64,000 nt of DNA from Omphalotus guepiniiformis (taxonomy: Eukaryota; Basidiomycota; Agaricomycetes; Agaricales; Omphalotaceae). The number at the start of each line of letters is the position of its first letter. The first letter of the stretch is position 1. Below the pieces are notes generated by a model, which was not told the origin of the DNA, made no database searches, and worked only from the letters and a program-made list of their open reading frames with translations. This document shows positions 11,335 to 23,291 of this stretch, piece after piece. The stretch is from the NCBI GenBank assembly GCA_028554645.1, contig JAQOOI010000022.1, forward strand, positions 868,001 to 932,000. The letters run 5' to 3'. The translations under genes were made by a program, and so were the position numbers.

Positions 11335-11898
11335 TGACCTCCCGTGGATTTAGAAAACCTAGATTATTTTCTAAATCCATCAAACGCGGACTTTGAAAAA
11401 AGATAGCTCTAGTTTAGAAAACCGTCGACCAGTCGTGGACCAAATGTTTGGTCTGGAATAATCCGGCTGAAAGCCTGAATGGGAAGTTATTCTTCCCACA
11501 AGCCACTAGGTAGGGCGAAGAAGATTGGGCTCACAGAGTTGTTTATTCTCTTTCAAAGTTCAATAAGTATGTACAGCTGACAATATATCATCCTTTTGAG
11601 ACGAACACGGCCACTTGCAAGTGACCACTAAGGCTCCCTACGCAAAACTCTAGCTCTGACCCTCGGGGACGAATACAAAAAGGGAAGGTGTATCTCCGAG
11701 CGGAGCTTGAAATGTGTTTAGAAAGACGATTTTAGTCTGGAAGAGGGGGGGGTACCCTCCTTCCAGATTAAAATTTAGAAATGAGTAAAACTTCAAACTC
11801 CGCTGATGTGAGCTCGTTGGCGAGATTCGGAGACTCGGCTAAGCTCGCTTATATGAGTTTAGAATAGGATTTAGTTTAGAAATGCCCACGGGAGGTCA
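11335..11898. mobile_element. Putative MITE-like inverted-repeat element, 564 bp
   Basis: The left end reads TGACCTCCCGTGG (11335-11347) and the right end is its exact reverse complement (11886-11898), so the terminal inverted repeats are 13 bp. Immediately inside the left end is a perfect 12-bp inverted repeat, GGATTTAGAAAA at 11346-11357 and TTTTCTAAATCC at 11367-11378. Further palindromes lie at 11438-11453 (GACCAAA / TTTGGTC) and about 11729-11777 (a long near-perfect hairpin with a G-run / C-run). The motif TTTAGAAA recurs throughout. There is no open reading frame for a transposase. I could not identify a convincing target-site duplication, so the superfamily is unknown. A non-autonomous DNA transposon is the simplest reading. 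Confidence 0.65.
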
Positions 11899-12416
11899 TC
11901 CAGTATCGTCATGAGTTGTTACAAGTTGTTACACAACGTACGAAATGATTGCCGATTGGGAGGCAGTACATACTCGTTCAAATCTCTGCACAGATCTGCA
12001 ACCGGACGAATCAGCTCGTCCCTGGATTCAATTCTACTTGATATATGCCACGTGCTGACCCACCGAGATTCGGTTTTTCGAAGATAAAATCTTGCAAAAA
12101 TCAAACTAATAGAAGAAAAATCTGAACAGGTGCTCCGAGACCTGGGAGAGAAGAAGGAAGAAAGATAGTGAAGCTGCGAAGAAACGAGAGAGCACCAAAA
12201 GAGAGACCGACAAGCTCCTGGACTCGATTGAGTGTATTGGAAGAGAAGGATAACATCTGAGATGGTACTTCCTCCATTGAGCTACTGTTGCCACGTTCTG
12301 AGAGTCGGCAAGTTCGCTGATGTCCGCCGTGACTTGCCTCACACGGTTAAACCGGGTCTCCCTGCAATGTCTTGCAAGTTGGTATAAGTACATGATCTCC
12401 CTTTACCGTCACTCTT
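11899..12416. other. Upstream region of the methyltransferase gene
   Basis: About 0.5 kb without a supportable gene. It probably contains the promoter of the methyltransferase. The 564-bp element sits directly on its left side. Confidence 0.45.
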
Positions 12417-13855
12417 ATGTCCACTTCAGTTACTCTTTCCGCTCTACAGTTTCCGATGGATTTCGAGAGCGATGCAGAAGACAGTGATATCTGCTCCATA
12501 TCTTCTTTCGCCCCCTTCAGTCCTGCTCCTAGCGTCGGCAGCTCGCGCACGTCTCACGACCAGTCAATGCGCTCTGCGTCGCCCGCTCCTTCTGTCTGGA
12601 CAATGACCAGTTCTTTGCGCGCTCAGGTTTACAAGCATGAGTACGGCCGAGGTCTTAACAACTATTCCGAAGTGTATCGGTTACCTGCCGATGAGGAGGA
12701 ATTGCAGCGGCTAGGTGCGTCCTGGGCGTATGTTCTGACAGAGTAGGCATGTTTAAATGAAGTTCAGACGCGCAACACATCATGTTCAAAGAAGTTATGG
12801 GAAAGTATCCTCCTTGCATGGAGGAGGTGATGGCGGATGATGTTCCGGGTGAGACGAAGGCCATTTTGGACTTGGGTTGTGGGAGTGGGAGCTGGTAAAA
12901 ATCCTTTCTCCGAACGCCGAGGTTTCGTTCATTTAATGCTGCCCTTAGGATCATGGAAGCTGCGCGAGATTTCCCCCATTGCAGTGCGGTCGCTGTTGAC
13001 CTCGTTCCGATGCAATCAGTGTAAGCCTAGTTCTAGCGTCACACATTTTGGGAAACTGAATCAAATGCAGAACCATGCCTCAAAATCTCAGGTATTGACT
13101 CCGGCTTACACCGTGTACCAGGCTGACATATTAATCTTTACGCTAGGAGCGAAGTAGACGATATTAATCTCGGTCTGGAGCACTTTTATGGTGATTTTAA
13201 CGTCGTCCACGCACGACTGGTATCTTCCGGTGTGAGTTTCTTGTCTATAAATCATTATTCTTTACTCATACTTTTGGGTAAATCTAGATTAAAGACTACG
13301 AAGGGCTCATACATCACATTAGTTTGGTGCTTCGGCCCGGGGGCTTAATTGAGCTCATGGAATTCGATTTCCACGTTTACGACGAAAAACGAAATCGGAT
13401 TGAGTTGGAGACTTCCCGAATTGCAGAGCCTTGGTGGCCTCGGTGGCTAGCTTTCGCTAACCTCGCTGCTCGCAGCAGGGGCGGCGATGTCGATGCTGCT
13501 ACACATATTCACAGATGGGTCGCCACTCATCCCGCGTTTGAGGACGTTGTGTATCGGGAGTTTTGGTTCCCAACATCCCCCTGGAAAAAAGACACGGAAA
13601 TGAACGTACGATCGGGCGTCTGTATGAGAGATGATATCCTGGTAGGCGGCAAAGTTGTTCAATAATTTTTGAATGGATCGGTAATTCCATTTCTAGGCTT
13701 TCATGAAATCCGGTAGGCCATTACTGCTCGGCAGTGGAGTTCCGGAAGACCTTGTGAACGAACTTCAATCGAATGCCGAGAGGGAACTCCTCTCTGAACG
13801 AGTGCATACCTATATTCGCGTGCAGTGCGTCTACGCACGCAAGAGGCGGCCTTGA
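12417..13855 (+). CDS. SAM-dependent methyltransferase, LaeA-like
   Basis: Class I S-adenosylmethionine methyltransferase of unknown substrate. A Ser-rich disordered N-terminus (about 60 residues) precedes a YRLPADEEELQRLDAQH block typical of fungal LaeA-like/TAM-type methyltransferases. The SAM-binding motif I is ILDLGCGSGSW, the acidic motif II is VAVDLVP, and the post-motif LVLRPGGLIELMEFD is the conserved strand-4/5 region. Exons join at 12714/12769, 12896/12952, 13019/13071, 13101/13149, 13231/13289 and 13640/13698 (approximate). The stop is at 13853-13855. Alternative start methionine: 12453. Agaricomycete genomes carry many paralogs of this family; nothing nearby points to a metabolite cluster, so a role in secondary metabolism cannot be inferred. 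Confidence 0.82.
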
Positions 13856-14659
13856 AGCCGACCTTATTACATTATCTCTTCCCCTACCTTATATCCCTCT
13901 GATCCTTATGGTACTCTGCTATGTAGTAATGAACTGTAGTCCTCGCTATCTTTTTCTCTCTTCCAGACATTGTCGTCGTTAATTGGATGCGCATCTGGCC
14001 GTACACGAATCCTATCTACGTTGTAACTAGTGCTCAGTCGTTTGTACGTTTAGTATCAACCCTTTATTCTTTATTATATGGACCTATGTCTTCTTGCTTT
14101 GACCAAATACCTCCGTCGCTCAAAGTGTTCCCATGTCTCCGCTGTCTGGACGTCATTGTAATTAGGGCGCTGCGCTTCAGATTCTCCTTCTGCGATTCGA
14201 ATAGCATATGTAAGTTTGTGTGCATGCCATCGGCTACACTAGAACATCCGTGCAAAATATGTATATCAATGGGCGTCCGTACACCGGGTGATACGCCTGA
14301 GATCATGGGCCAGACAATTGATTTGAGATGTTGTCAAGCAGAGATTACATGCCTTTCTTACCTTCTATACCGTCGTCGGAGAGTTTGTCCCTGCGGCTGG
14401 CTGTAAGTATTTCCTAAAGCCTCCCGCAGGTGTGATCAGTCGGGATGGCTAGGTCTCCACTCGGATTTAAATAACAACCACGAACCTGCACCAGCCCTGG
14501 TTGTCAGAATAGCAGAAAGTTATTAGATGCGTTGTTGTTTCAACTTGAGGCTTGTTGCAACTTCCCGGCCTGAAGGCTCCTAAATGGAAAGTATCGGCTC
14601 CGGCGTGCTGGATTTTCCTCTTTGCGATCACGTACATGTGGCGGTGTACATTTCTTGTT
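13856..14659. other. Intergenic region upstream of SKI2
   Basis: About 0.8 kb. Open frames here lack codon patterns or family similarity that would support a gene. Presumed 3' UTR of the methyltransferase and promoter of SKI2. Confidence 0.45.
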
Positions 14660-17600
14660 ATGGACGTCGAAGAACAGACGAAACTCATCGATGATATTCT
14701 CAATCCTAGCCCTGAAAACGTAGGAAAGCTTCTGGCTCAATTTGGCCTTGCTGGACTCCCCAACAGAGAACAAATTCATCGCGAAATCGAAGAAAAATTG
14801 CTTTTACCGCCTGAGAGGCTACCTGCACACTGGCTTCCAAAATATCAAGTGTACGGCGTGCGTAGTGAAGGTCGTCTTGTCTGCTCACTTGTTGCGTCAG
14901 GCACTGGGAACGTGAAATATCGATACCTTCTCTGCTACCCTTGCAGCCTTCACCTCCGCCGACAAGTCTCTCACTTGTTCGCACCGGTCTTGATGGACGC
15001 GTAACAGGCTATGTTGAAGTAAGTTGCGATCGTAATTTCTTCTCCCGCTTACTGGATACACGTACTTTTTTTAGACCCCAAATCCGTCTATTTCTAGTGG
15101 TTTGACCTCCACGTCTATTGAGCGTGCTCCTGGGCCAAGTACAAACTTCGTGCGAGGAAAGTCTGGTTATGTTCCGTTTTGGCCTGGTGGACTGGATGAC
15201 ATTTCTCCGGATCCGGCTATCTCTCTCGATCTGAACGGTGGAAAGAAAGGTTTACGGACGATACCTCCTGGGTTTAGCAGAGGACTGCGTCTTCCTGGCG
15301 GCGACCCTTCTGACAATAACGTGCTGGAATTGGATGGGGTACGGGGCAATGTTACTACGGATGTTCACGATGACGCTGTAAGTTCTTTTCCTGTACGTTT
15401 CTATGTATAAGTCATTATTCATGCAAATGCTATTATAGGTCGACGATACGAGTATCGCGCTAGGTGAAGAGCCTCTCACAGCTCAGCTGGCCAAGGAAAA
15501 CCCGGACATTGATGATCTACTCCCAACATCAGTCAGCCTCTACGTTCTTCTGGGAACGAACTTTCTCTGATAATCACTGGCTCTTTTGCAGCGCTTGAAT
15601 CTGAACCCTGTGAAATCTCTCAGACGCCCTAGGCGATCGAACATTCAGAAGCGAGACTGGGCTCATGTAATAGATGTCAGGACACCATTAACCAAGTTCC
15701 ATGAGCTCGTGCCGAACATGGCGCACAAGGTCCGTGTCATATTTTATACATTTTACACTCCGAAGATGACGGTAGACTTGCTTCTTCTAGTATCCATTTG
15801 AGCTGGATACATTTCAAAAACATGCGGTCTATCATTTGGAGATGGGAGATTCTGTCTTCGTGGCAGCTCATACCTCCGCCGGCAAGACAGTGGTTGCTGA
15901 ATATGCCATCGCTCTCGCCGGAAAGCACATGACTCGGTATGTCATTCCGCTGCCACATTTCCTGATACAACTGATTCTTTGTTTTCAAGTGCCATATACA
16001 CGTCGCCTATCAAGGCTCTCTCGAACCAAAAGTTTCGCGACTTCAAACAGACATTTTCATCTGCATCTGTTGGTATCCTGACTGGAGATGTCCAGATCAA
16101 TCCAGAAGCCAGTTGCCTCATCATGACTACGGAGATTCTCCGAAGCATGTTATATAAAGGCGCTGATTTAATTCGTGATGTTGAATTCGTGATATTTGAC
16201 GAAGTGCACTATGTGAATGATGCGGAGGTGCGGATTTGTGCAGTCCACTCAAATTATACATGTCGCTGACACTTTCCCAGAGAGGTGTCGTTTGGGAGGA
16301 GGTCATTATCATGCTTCCCGATCATGTTAATATTATTCTTCTGTCGGCTACAGTTCCAAATACCAAAGAATTTGCCGAGTGGGTCGGGTATGTCCTTTCC
16401 AAGCTTAAATATTTATTACAACTATTAATTTAAAGCTTGGTCCAGGCGAACCAAGAAAAAGGATATCTATGTAATATCTACCGCGCAACGTCCTGTTCCA
16501 CTGGAACACTATCTTTACGCAGGTCGTGAATTGTACAAAATTGTCGATAGTCAAAGAAGATTTCTCGGTCAGGGGTATGTTCTAAGACGTTTGTCACAAA
16601 AACTCGGGAAATGATGTCCGTTCAGGTATAAGGACGCAGGGGAGGCTTTGCGGCGGAAACAAGACAAGGAGCGAGAAGCAGCAGGGTTACCACCGGTACA
16701 ACGCGTGGGAGCCAGAGGTGCAGCTCCAAGAGGCCAGCAACGCGGTACTCGCGGTGCCGTCTTTCGGGGAACTGGCGGATCTTCCTCGCGGACGATACAC
16801 ACTGGAGCCGATAAGAATCTATATGTTCACTTACTGGCTCTCCTGAAGAAGAGAAATCTCCTCCCTGTTGTGGTCTTTACACTGTCGAAGAAACGATGCG
16901 AAGAGAACGCATCGACTTTGACAAATCAGGATTTGTGCACCTCTGTGGAGAAGAGTGAGGTTCACGTCGCTGTTGAGAAGGCATTGTCCCGTCTTAACGG
17001 TTAGCCTTTTTGCCTAAACTCTCTCGACCCGATCATTTACCGTGATTGAGCTGCAGGCGCCGATAGAAAGCTGCCACAGATCGCGCGTATGAGGGATTTG
17101 CTTGGTCGTGGTATTGGTGTACACCACGGCGGCTTGCTTCCTATCATCAAGGAGGTCTGGATTGTGTCAATTTCAGCACTCCATTCGTGCTCATTTTTCG
17201 TTAGCTCGTGGAGATCTTGTTCGCGAGAGGTCTTGTCAAGATTCTATTTGCCACAGAAACATTTGCAATGGGCGTAAATATGCCCGCAAGGTGTGTTGTG
17301 TTTTCCGGAACTAGGAAACACGATGGACGTAATTTCCGTGACATTCTCCCCGGAGAATACACTCAAATGGCTGGGCGTGCTGGCCGCCGTGGTTTGGACC
17401 CCACTGGAACGGTCATCATAGTCTCAAATGACAATTTACCAGAGGTATGGTGCAAAATTGTACTAATATATTGTGACTAACATGCCTGTAGCAAGGAGCC
17501 TTGAACACAATGATTTTGGGCACACCAGGCAAATTATCATCCCAGTTCAGACTTACGTATAATATGATCCTGAACCTATTGCGTGTTGAGGCACTGAAAG

Positions 17601-19460
17601 TTGAGGAGATGATTAAGCGAAGTTTCTCGGAGAATGCATCGCAACAGCTCCTCCCTGAGCAGCAAAAGAGAGTGCTTGACGGAGTGGCTCTTCTGTTTAG
17701 TCCAGACCGCACCTAACGATGTTGTGACAGGGAGAGAGAGCACTGCTTTCGCTTCCGAAACTTGAGTGTACAATTTGCAATTCCGATATCGATTCTTTCT
17801 ATGATGCTTCCGCGGAGATAGTCAATCTGAACCAAAAACTTCTCGCCATGGCTCACAGCCATCCCCGAGGCAAGAAAATATTTGATGCTGGCAGAGTAGT
17901 CGTTTTACGAGATGGGGTTCGCTTTCCTCATTCACACGGAAAACAGACTTGCTTACATATACATACAGCATTTCAAAGACAACAACATCGGTGTTTTGTT
18001 AAAGCTTGCCCCCCCACGAAACTCTGACTCCGGAGTGTTGGAAAAAGTCAAACAGTATCTTGTGCTGGCGCTAGTCGACGAGGATGCAAAAAACGGGAAA
18101 CAAGGTGTGTGACATCCCTCTGGCCTCACTGCCTACCGCTGAACCATATTGGCTAAACAGATATAGATAACCAAGCTGTCACCCCATTATGGCCTCCAGT
18201 GGTGGACTCTTTGAACGTCGCCAAACCAACGTACCAGCTGACCGCAGTACCTCTGTCCAGCATCGCAATGGTGTCTGACCGAATTATCAAGGTCAGTGAA
18301 TAACTGCACTGCTCTGTCTGGAAGATCTTGTTGAGAATATAGTAGGTTGACGTGACTGCAATTGCCGATAGGCATCTGATCTCTCGTCTGCGTGAGGCAA
18401 TCTCACTGTTACAAGGGGTCGTAGAAGACTGGAAGACAGCTCCGAGCATTTCTGAAGTCGACTGGAGTCGTTTGCGGATGATGGACTTCCAAGAAATCTT
18501 CACCTCCAGAAATAGTTTGGCTCAAGGCCTAGTGGGTAAACATTGTGTCTCATGTAACGATTTCTGTAATCATGTAAGTTGACATTTGTCCTTGACGGCC
18601 GCTGCATCCGACTGATACGATAGAACCGCTAGTATTCCGTGATTCATGCTGAGAAGGTTTTACGTGCAAACATTGGCCAGCTCAAGCTCGCAATTTCAGA
18701 TCAAAATCTAGAGCTTATTCCGGATTACGAGCAGCGTGTCGAGGTATTGAAGGAGTTGAAATTTATCGACGAACATTCCACCGTTTTATTGAAGGGTCGA
18801 GTTGCATGTGAAGTGAGTCCGCGTTATTTGCATTATCTTTCAATGCTTATTGTTTTCTACCGTTTCGATATAGATCAATTCGGCGAACGAGTTGATTCTT
18901 ACGGAACTGATCTTAGAGAATACACTGGCAAATTACGAACCTGAGGAAGTTGTGGCACTTCTGTCGTGTTTCGTATTCCAAGAGAAGACGGATGTGGAAC
19001 CTGCTATACCACCAAAACTGGAGGAAGGCCGAGATGCCATTCTTGCGATCAGTGATCGTGTGGGACGCTTGCAGGACAAGTACAAACTCGCTGCAGGAGA
19101 TCTCCGCTCACAGCTCAAGTTTGGCCTTGTCGAAGTTGTCTATGAGTGGGCAAAAGGGATGGTCTGTCGCATATGTTTGAAGTGCCTTCTGCCTCATTAA
19201 CCGCCTTTTTAGCCCTTTGAACAGATCACTTCCCTCACTGATGTTGCAGAAGGAAGCATAGTGAGGGTAATCACTCGATTGGACGAAACTTGCAGAGAAG
19301 TGAGGGATGCTGCAAGGGTTATCGGGGACGCAGAATTATTCAAGAAGATGGAGGAGTGTCAAGTCAAGATTAAGCGCGATAGTGAGTCTTTCTCGCTAAA
19401 TTCTAGGCCGTTTCCTCACGATGGAATATAGTTGTATTTGCCGCTAGCTTGTATTTCTAG
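14660..19460 (+). CDS. SKI2: SKI2 DExH-box RNA helicase of the superkiller complex
   Basis: ATP-dependent 3'-5' RNA helicase that feeds mRNA to the cytoplasmic exosome with Ski3 and Ski8. Visible motifs: Ski2 N-terminal block ([18 protein letters not shown]), motif I AHTSAGKT, Ia [29 protein letters not shown], the Ser/Arg/Gly-rich insertion inside the helicase core ([20 protein letters not shown]), [47 protein letters not shown]. The C-terminal DSHCT domain starts near [14 protein letters not shown]. Numerous short introns are needed. One exon spelling [15 protein letters not shown] was recovered with the GT donor at 18574 and the acceptor at 18632. The start could be 14636, 8 codons earlier. 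Stop TAG at 19458-19460. Confidence 0.93.
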
Positions 19461-19730
19461 AACCTGTACTTGAAGATACTGGATGGTTGGTATGTACTAT
19501 GGTGGGCCATAGAATGATTTGAAATATTAATTGGTTATGACGTGTGACCAAACGTCACGCTATATCCACGTGGTGAGCGCGCGTCAGTGACGTACTATCA
19601 TGTGATCTGTCACATCATTTTGCCATTTATGAGGGGGACGCTTGTGACCAGGCGTCTGGGATTCTCTCTCATAACCACCACGTATCTTCGCAATTTCTTG
19701 CTCAAGATTCCAGCGAAACCGCCAGTCAAC

Positions 19731-21606
19731 ATGAACTCCTACATCTCGTCGTCTCCCGCTCAATCCTCGTCTTGCGGCAAGTATTCTGAACACACGAGGA
19801 AGCGAAAGCGCGCATCAAGCTCTGTTGACGATGACATCGAGAACAGATCTGTCAGTCACTCCGACGATAACAATGGAAAGACTAGAAGAGTCAATCCTTT
19901 CCGTAAGATCTGTTTCATTTTCTGTAATCGATCTCTAACCATGCTTTAGGGCTTGCCGAAAGACTTGACCCAAATCTCGTCAGAGAGATGGAAACATTCA
20001 TCAGACCTGGAGCAATGATGCCCAACTTCTCGATTCGAAAAGAGTTACAAGAGAGATATCAAGTTGACAGAAGGCATCTATATGATTACTTCCATTCTCG
20101 AGGTTGGCTTTTTTGGAGCTCACGCCATGCACATCAGGCTGACAACCGTTTAGGTTTACGAGTCGCCAAAGAAGACCGTCACAGCAATCTTACAAGAAGC
20201 AGGCAAGCAAAGGCGCAAGCTCTTAAGGTAATAGTGGCTTGAAGTTTTCGTGCGGGACAGAACTGAACACGATCATGCAGGCTATTGAAGTAGAGAAACC
20301 TAGTCAATCTTCGAGCTCTTTCATCAATGAGTCAGTCAAACCCGGTGCAAGGCCGAAGTGCAAGCCTCAAATGAAAGCAAGCAGCAAGGTCGCCTTCAAG
20401 TCTGCTGTGGTACCCACAAGATCCGTGTTGGCCGACATATGTATGAGCCCTCAGCAGAAACGACGAAAATCGTTTCATTCGTCCGATAATGATATACCTT
20501 CCGCGCATATATCCACTGGCTGCCCTACACTAGATTCTTCTTTACCTGTGTCTCTTCCTGGGAAGTCAGAGGCGATCAGTCTAGATCTGTCAGATGCCAT
20601 CTCTTGTTCGCTGACTTCGCCGCCTTTGTCCCCTGCTGCTCTGCCTACTGTTGCTCCGTTGGAAGATTCTAGGCGTTCCACGGCCAAGCCCTCAAAGATC
20701 ATTTCGAAGGAGGTTGGAACACCAGCAGATGAAACCTCTTCAGAGCCGTTTTCTCCTTCTGAATTTGTGCAAGAATTCTTTGATCCTCTTGAAGAATGGA
20801 TTTCTTTTCCGTCCGAAGATCCTCAAAATGACTCCCCCTTCCCCACTGTTCTAAATGCAATGTCGATTAACGAACGCGAAGACCTGTACAGTTCCATCAT
20901 CTCAAACATTCATCCCGTCAATCTGCCGGATATTGCTACTGATCAGCTCCCCGTCTCTTCCAAGAAATCAATTGCTCAAGTTCTTCAAAGTGTCAATGTT
21001 GGTGTTTCGCCCTCGGTGCCTACGCTTTCCTCTGCTGGTCCCTGTGTTGCTGAACACAAGGTCGCTACGGAACCTTCCGTTGTCTCGCAACCACTGTCGT
21101 TCTCGTTTGGTCCTCAAGGTTTCAATACGTTTTCGCTCACTTCCCCTTCAGTTTTGAATAGACATTCGGGCTCTATATGCGCTTATCCGGTCGTTTCCGA
21201 TCTCTCGTCCGCAACTATTCGAGACGATTCTCTTCCTGCAACGGTACCCGGGTTTTCGACCGTTCTCTTGCAATCACTTGATCCTGCTAGCCCTATTCCT
21301 CATATTTTCGGAAGTGGTCACGGGCCTGCAGGTGAACATCTACCAATACTTGACGTGCCATCACCTTGCAATACCTCACAAGATCCGTCTAGGCTTGGCG
21401 CAACCGAAATTGTGCTAAATAGCAGAACGTCGGACTTCGAGGCCAAGTGTAATTCTGCAAGATACGCGCATACTCCCTGGATAATGGTGGAAAAGGAAGC
21501 GCAATCTACATATGTTCCTCACGGATACTATCCAGTCGCTCGTCCAAGAGTCTTTGTGCCGCAGCCAAGTCATCTGCGCACAATTTCTGCGGGTGGAGGA
21601 ATCTAG
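19731..21606 (+). CDS. Homeodomain-like protein with Ser/Pro-rich tail
   Basis: Four exons join at about 19899/19951, 20102/20154, 20227/20281. Residues 60-120 carry a helix-turn-helix-like block: REMETFIRPGAMMPNFSIRK, then ELQERYQVDRRHLYDYFHSRG, then LRVAKED. Spacing and the D-RR-L-Y-YFHSRG helix look like the recognition helix of a homeodomain in which the usual WFxNRR core is changed to YFHSRG. The remaining roughly 450 residues are Ser/Pro-rich with acidic patches, as in a transactivation domain. An LEEWISFPSEDP-like acidic segment lies in the middle. A nuclear DNA-binding role is inferred, not shown; the HTH assignment needs a profile search. The start at 19731 was preferred over 19587, because the longer version adds a hydrophobic leader. 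Confidence 0.6.
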
Positions 21607-22124
21607 ACCTTCACTCTCTTTCATGTCATGCATCCTTGTTCCCTCCTTTGTTCATTGTAGCATCGTATAACAGGCATCACATTTTCTTTCTCGCTTCCAA
21701 ATATTAGTTAGTGAACTTTTCAAAGCGATACCTTTTGTAATATGTAAAATATCACCATCAAATTTTCCGCTTACCCCAATTCAGTGACTCCCTCCCGTTT
21801 TGATTGTTCACTAGTTTATTCATCGGCACCGCAGAATAAGGTACTAATATGATGCACGACAGTGAATGTACTTATACATGATCATAAAGGACGAAAAGTA
21901 ATCAATACATACATAAATGCAAGCTGTGATATGGTACAAATGCTACAAGACGAATCTAGACAAATGGAAACTAAATGGGTTGTGTCAAGCTCTTGAAGTG
22001 ACAGAACCAGTAAGAGCGGAGCCTGGAACAAGCTGCGGGTTCATGCTGTAAAAAGTTCAATATAGTAGGCAAAGTAACATGCATCGATAACGGAAATAGA
22101 AGAGTGAAGCAAGCAGAGTATCGA
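21607..22124. other. Convergent 3' intergenic region
   Basis: AT-rich spacer between convergent genes; it likely holds both 3' UTRs. Nothing else was seen. Confidence 0.45.
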
Positions 22125-23291
22125 TCAGGTGGCTTCCTCCCTGAAATGATCCAGTGTATTGGAAGCTGCCACTAGTCGCTCAAAGGATATGACGGGTATC
22201 GCCCTCGTCGGACGCGGGGCGTGAATGGGAATTAGGGAGATCTGTGCCGGTTCTGATGATGAAGATGGAGCTAAGGAAGCAGTAGGAAGTGGGGCTAAGG
22301 AGGAATAAGGCGATAACGTTGAGTATGCATCAGAGCATGATTCGGGGTCCAGAGGGGACAACGGAGAGTCAGAAGATGTGAAATCTGAGGGGGTACTGCA
22401 GGCGGCAGCAGGGTCCTCGCTGTGCATTGGATAGGAGCAAGGACCGGTGTAGAAGGGATAAATTGGGTGTAAACTCGGGTCCGTGTGGTGTAGCATCTTG
22501 TACCACTGGTCAAGGTATGGGTCGTCGCCATACTCCTGCTGATACATCAATGACATATCCTTTGTGCAAGTTGGATAATGCATCATGTCAGTTGTCATTG
22601 TTCCAGCTGGCGGCCAACAAGCTGTCGAGGAAAGATCCGTTTGGACTGGGGAAAAGTTGGCATCGTCCGTCATGTCCGTCAAAGAAGTTGGGGACCGTGT
22701 GTGTTCGTTCGGGGAGCCGTAGTAATCATAGTACTGCTCTTCTACATCAAATGTGTGATCATCGAAGTCGATATCTTGATATGTCATCTGCGGGTCATAG
22801 GTACTTCCATGAGCGAAGTACGATGAAAGATCTTTGTTCTCCGCAGGATGCATGGCAGCAGGAGGCATGTATGTGTAGGATGGCGTGTATGAACAGGATG
22901 GGTCGCAAGTAGTATCCATGTCCTGGAAAGACGTCGAAAGAAAGGATTTTGTAGTTCCAGAAAGGTTTATGTTGGAAAACGAGTTTGTGGCGTCATCATA
23001 TACTCCATTTACACCATGGATTTCTCCGGCTGAGTTTCCAAGCACAGGTTCAGAATAGATAGCAGACTCGCTATCGCCACCTTCGAAAGTCTGCTGCCAA
23101 CAATCCTGGTTCTGTGTGTAGAAGGAGTTGTGAAAGTTCTTTGTACTAGTAGGGGACTCGAGATGATTGACGAGTCTGTTCGGATAGTGAGAGTCAATAG
23201 AGTATGGCACTGCAGACCTGTCGCTGCTGGGAAAGGAGTCGAAAGACAGTGGAGACATAGAATCAACACTGGGAGGGACGGGGGGTATCAA
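22125..23291 (-). CDS. Uncharacterised disordered protein, 388 residues
   Basis: Uninterrupted open frame of 388 codons starting at MIPPVPPSVDSMSPLSFDSF. It is rich in Ser, Pro, Tyr, Asp and Thr with YDYYG, YQDIDFDD and Ser-run segments, and has no recognisable domain, signal peptide or membrane segment. A short conserved-looking C-terminus reads RAIPVISFERLVAASNTLDH. The composition resembles fungal transcriptional activation regions, but no DNA-binding domain is visible; function unknown. The length of the frame against a background of stop-rich DNA supports a real gene. The initiator is the first in-frame methionine; a 5' exon cannot be excluded. Confidence 0.6.
   Translation of the reverse strand: MIPPVPPSVDSMSPLSFDSFPSSDRSAVPYSIDSHYPNRLVNHLESPTSTKNFHNSFYTQNQDCWQQTFEGGDSESAIYSEPVLGNSAGEIHGVNGVYDDATNSFSNINLSGTTKSFLSTSFQDMDTTCDPSCSYTPSYTYMPPAAMHPAENKDLSSYFAHGSTYDPQMTYQDIDFDDHTFDVEEQYYDYYGSPNEHTRSPTSLTDMTDDANFSPVQTDLSSTACWPPAGTMTTDMMHYPTCTKDMSLMYQQEYGDDPYLDQWYKMLHHTDPSLHPIYPFYTGPCSYPMHSEDPAAACSTPSDFTSSDSPLSPLDPESCSDAYSTLSPYSSLAPLPTASLAPSSSSEPAQISLIPIHAPRPTRAIPVISFERLVAASNTLDHFREEAT

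Noticed and set aside
22427..22912. 161-codon open frame on the + strand
   Set aside because: It lies antisense within the 388-residue gene and shows no domain or splice evidence of its own.
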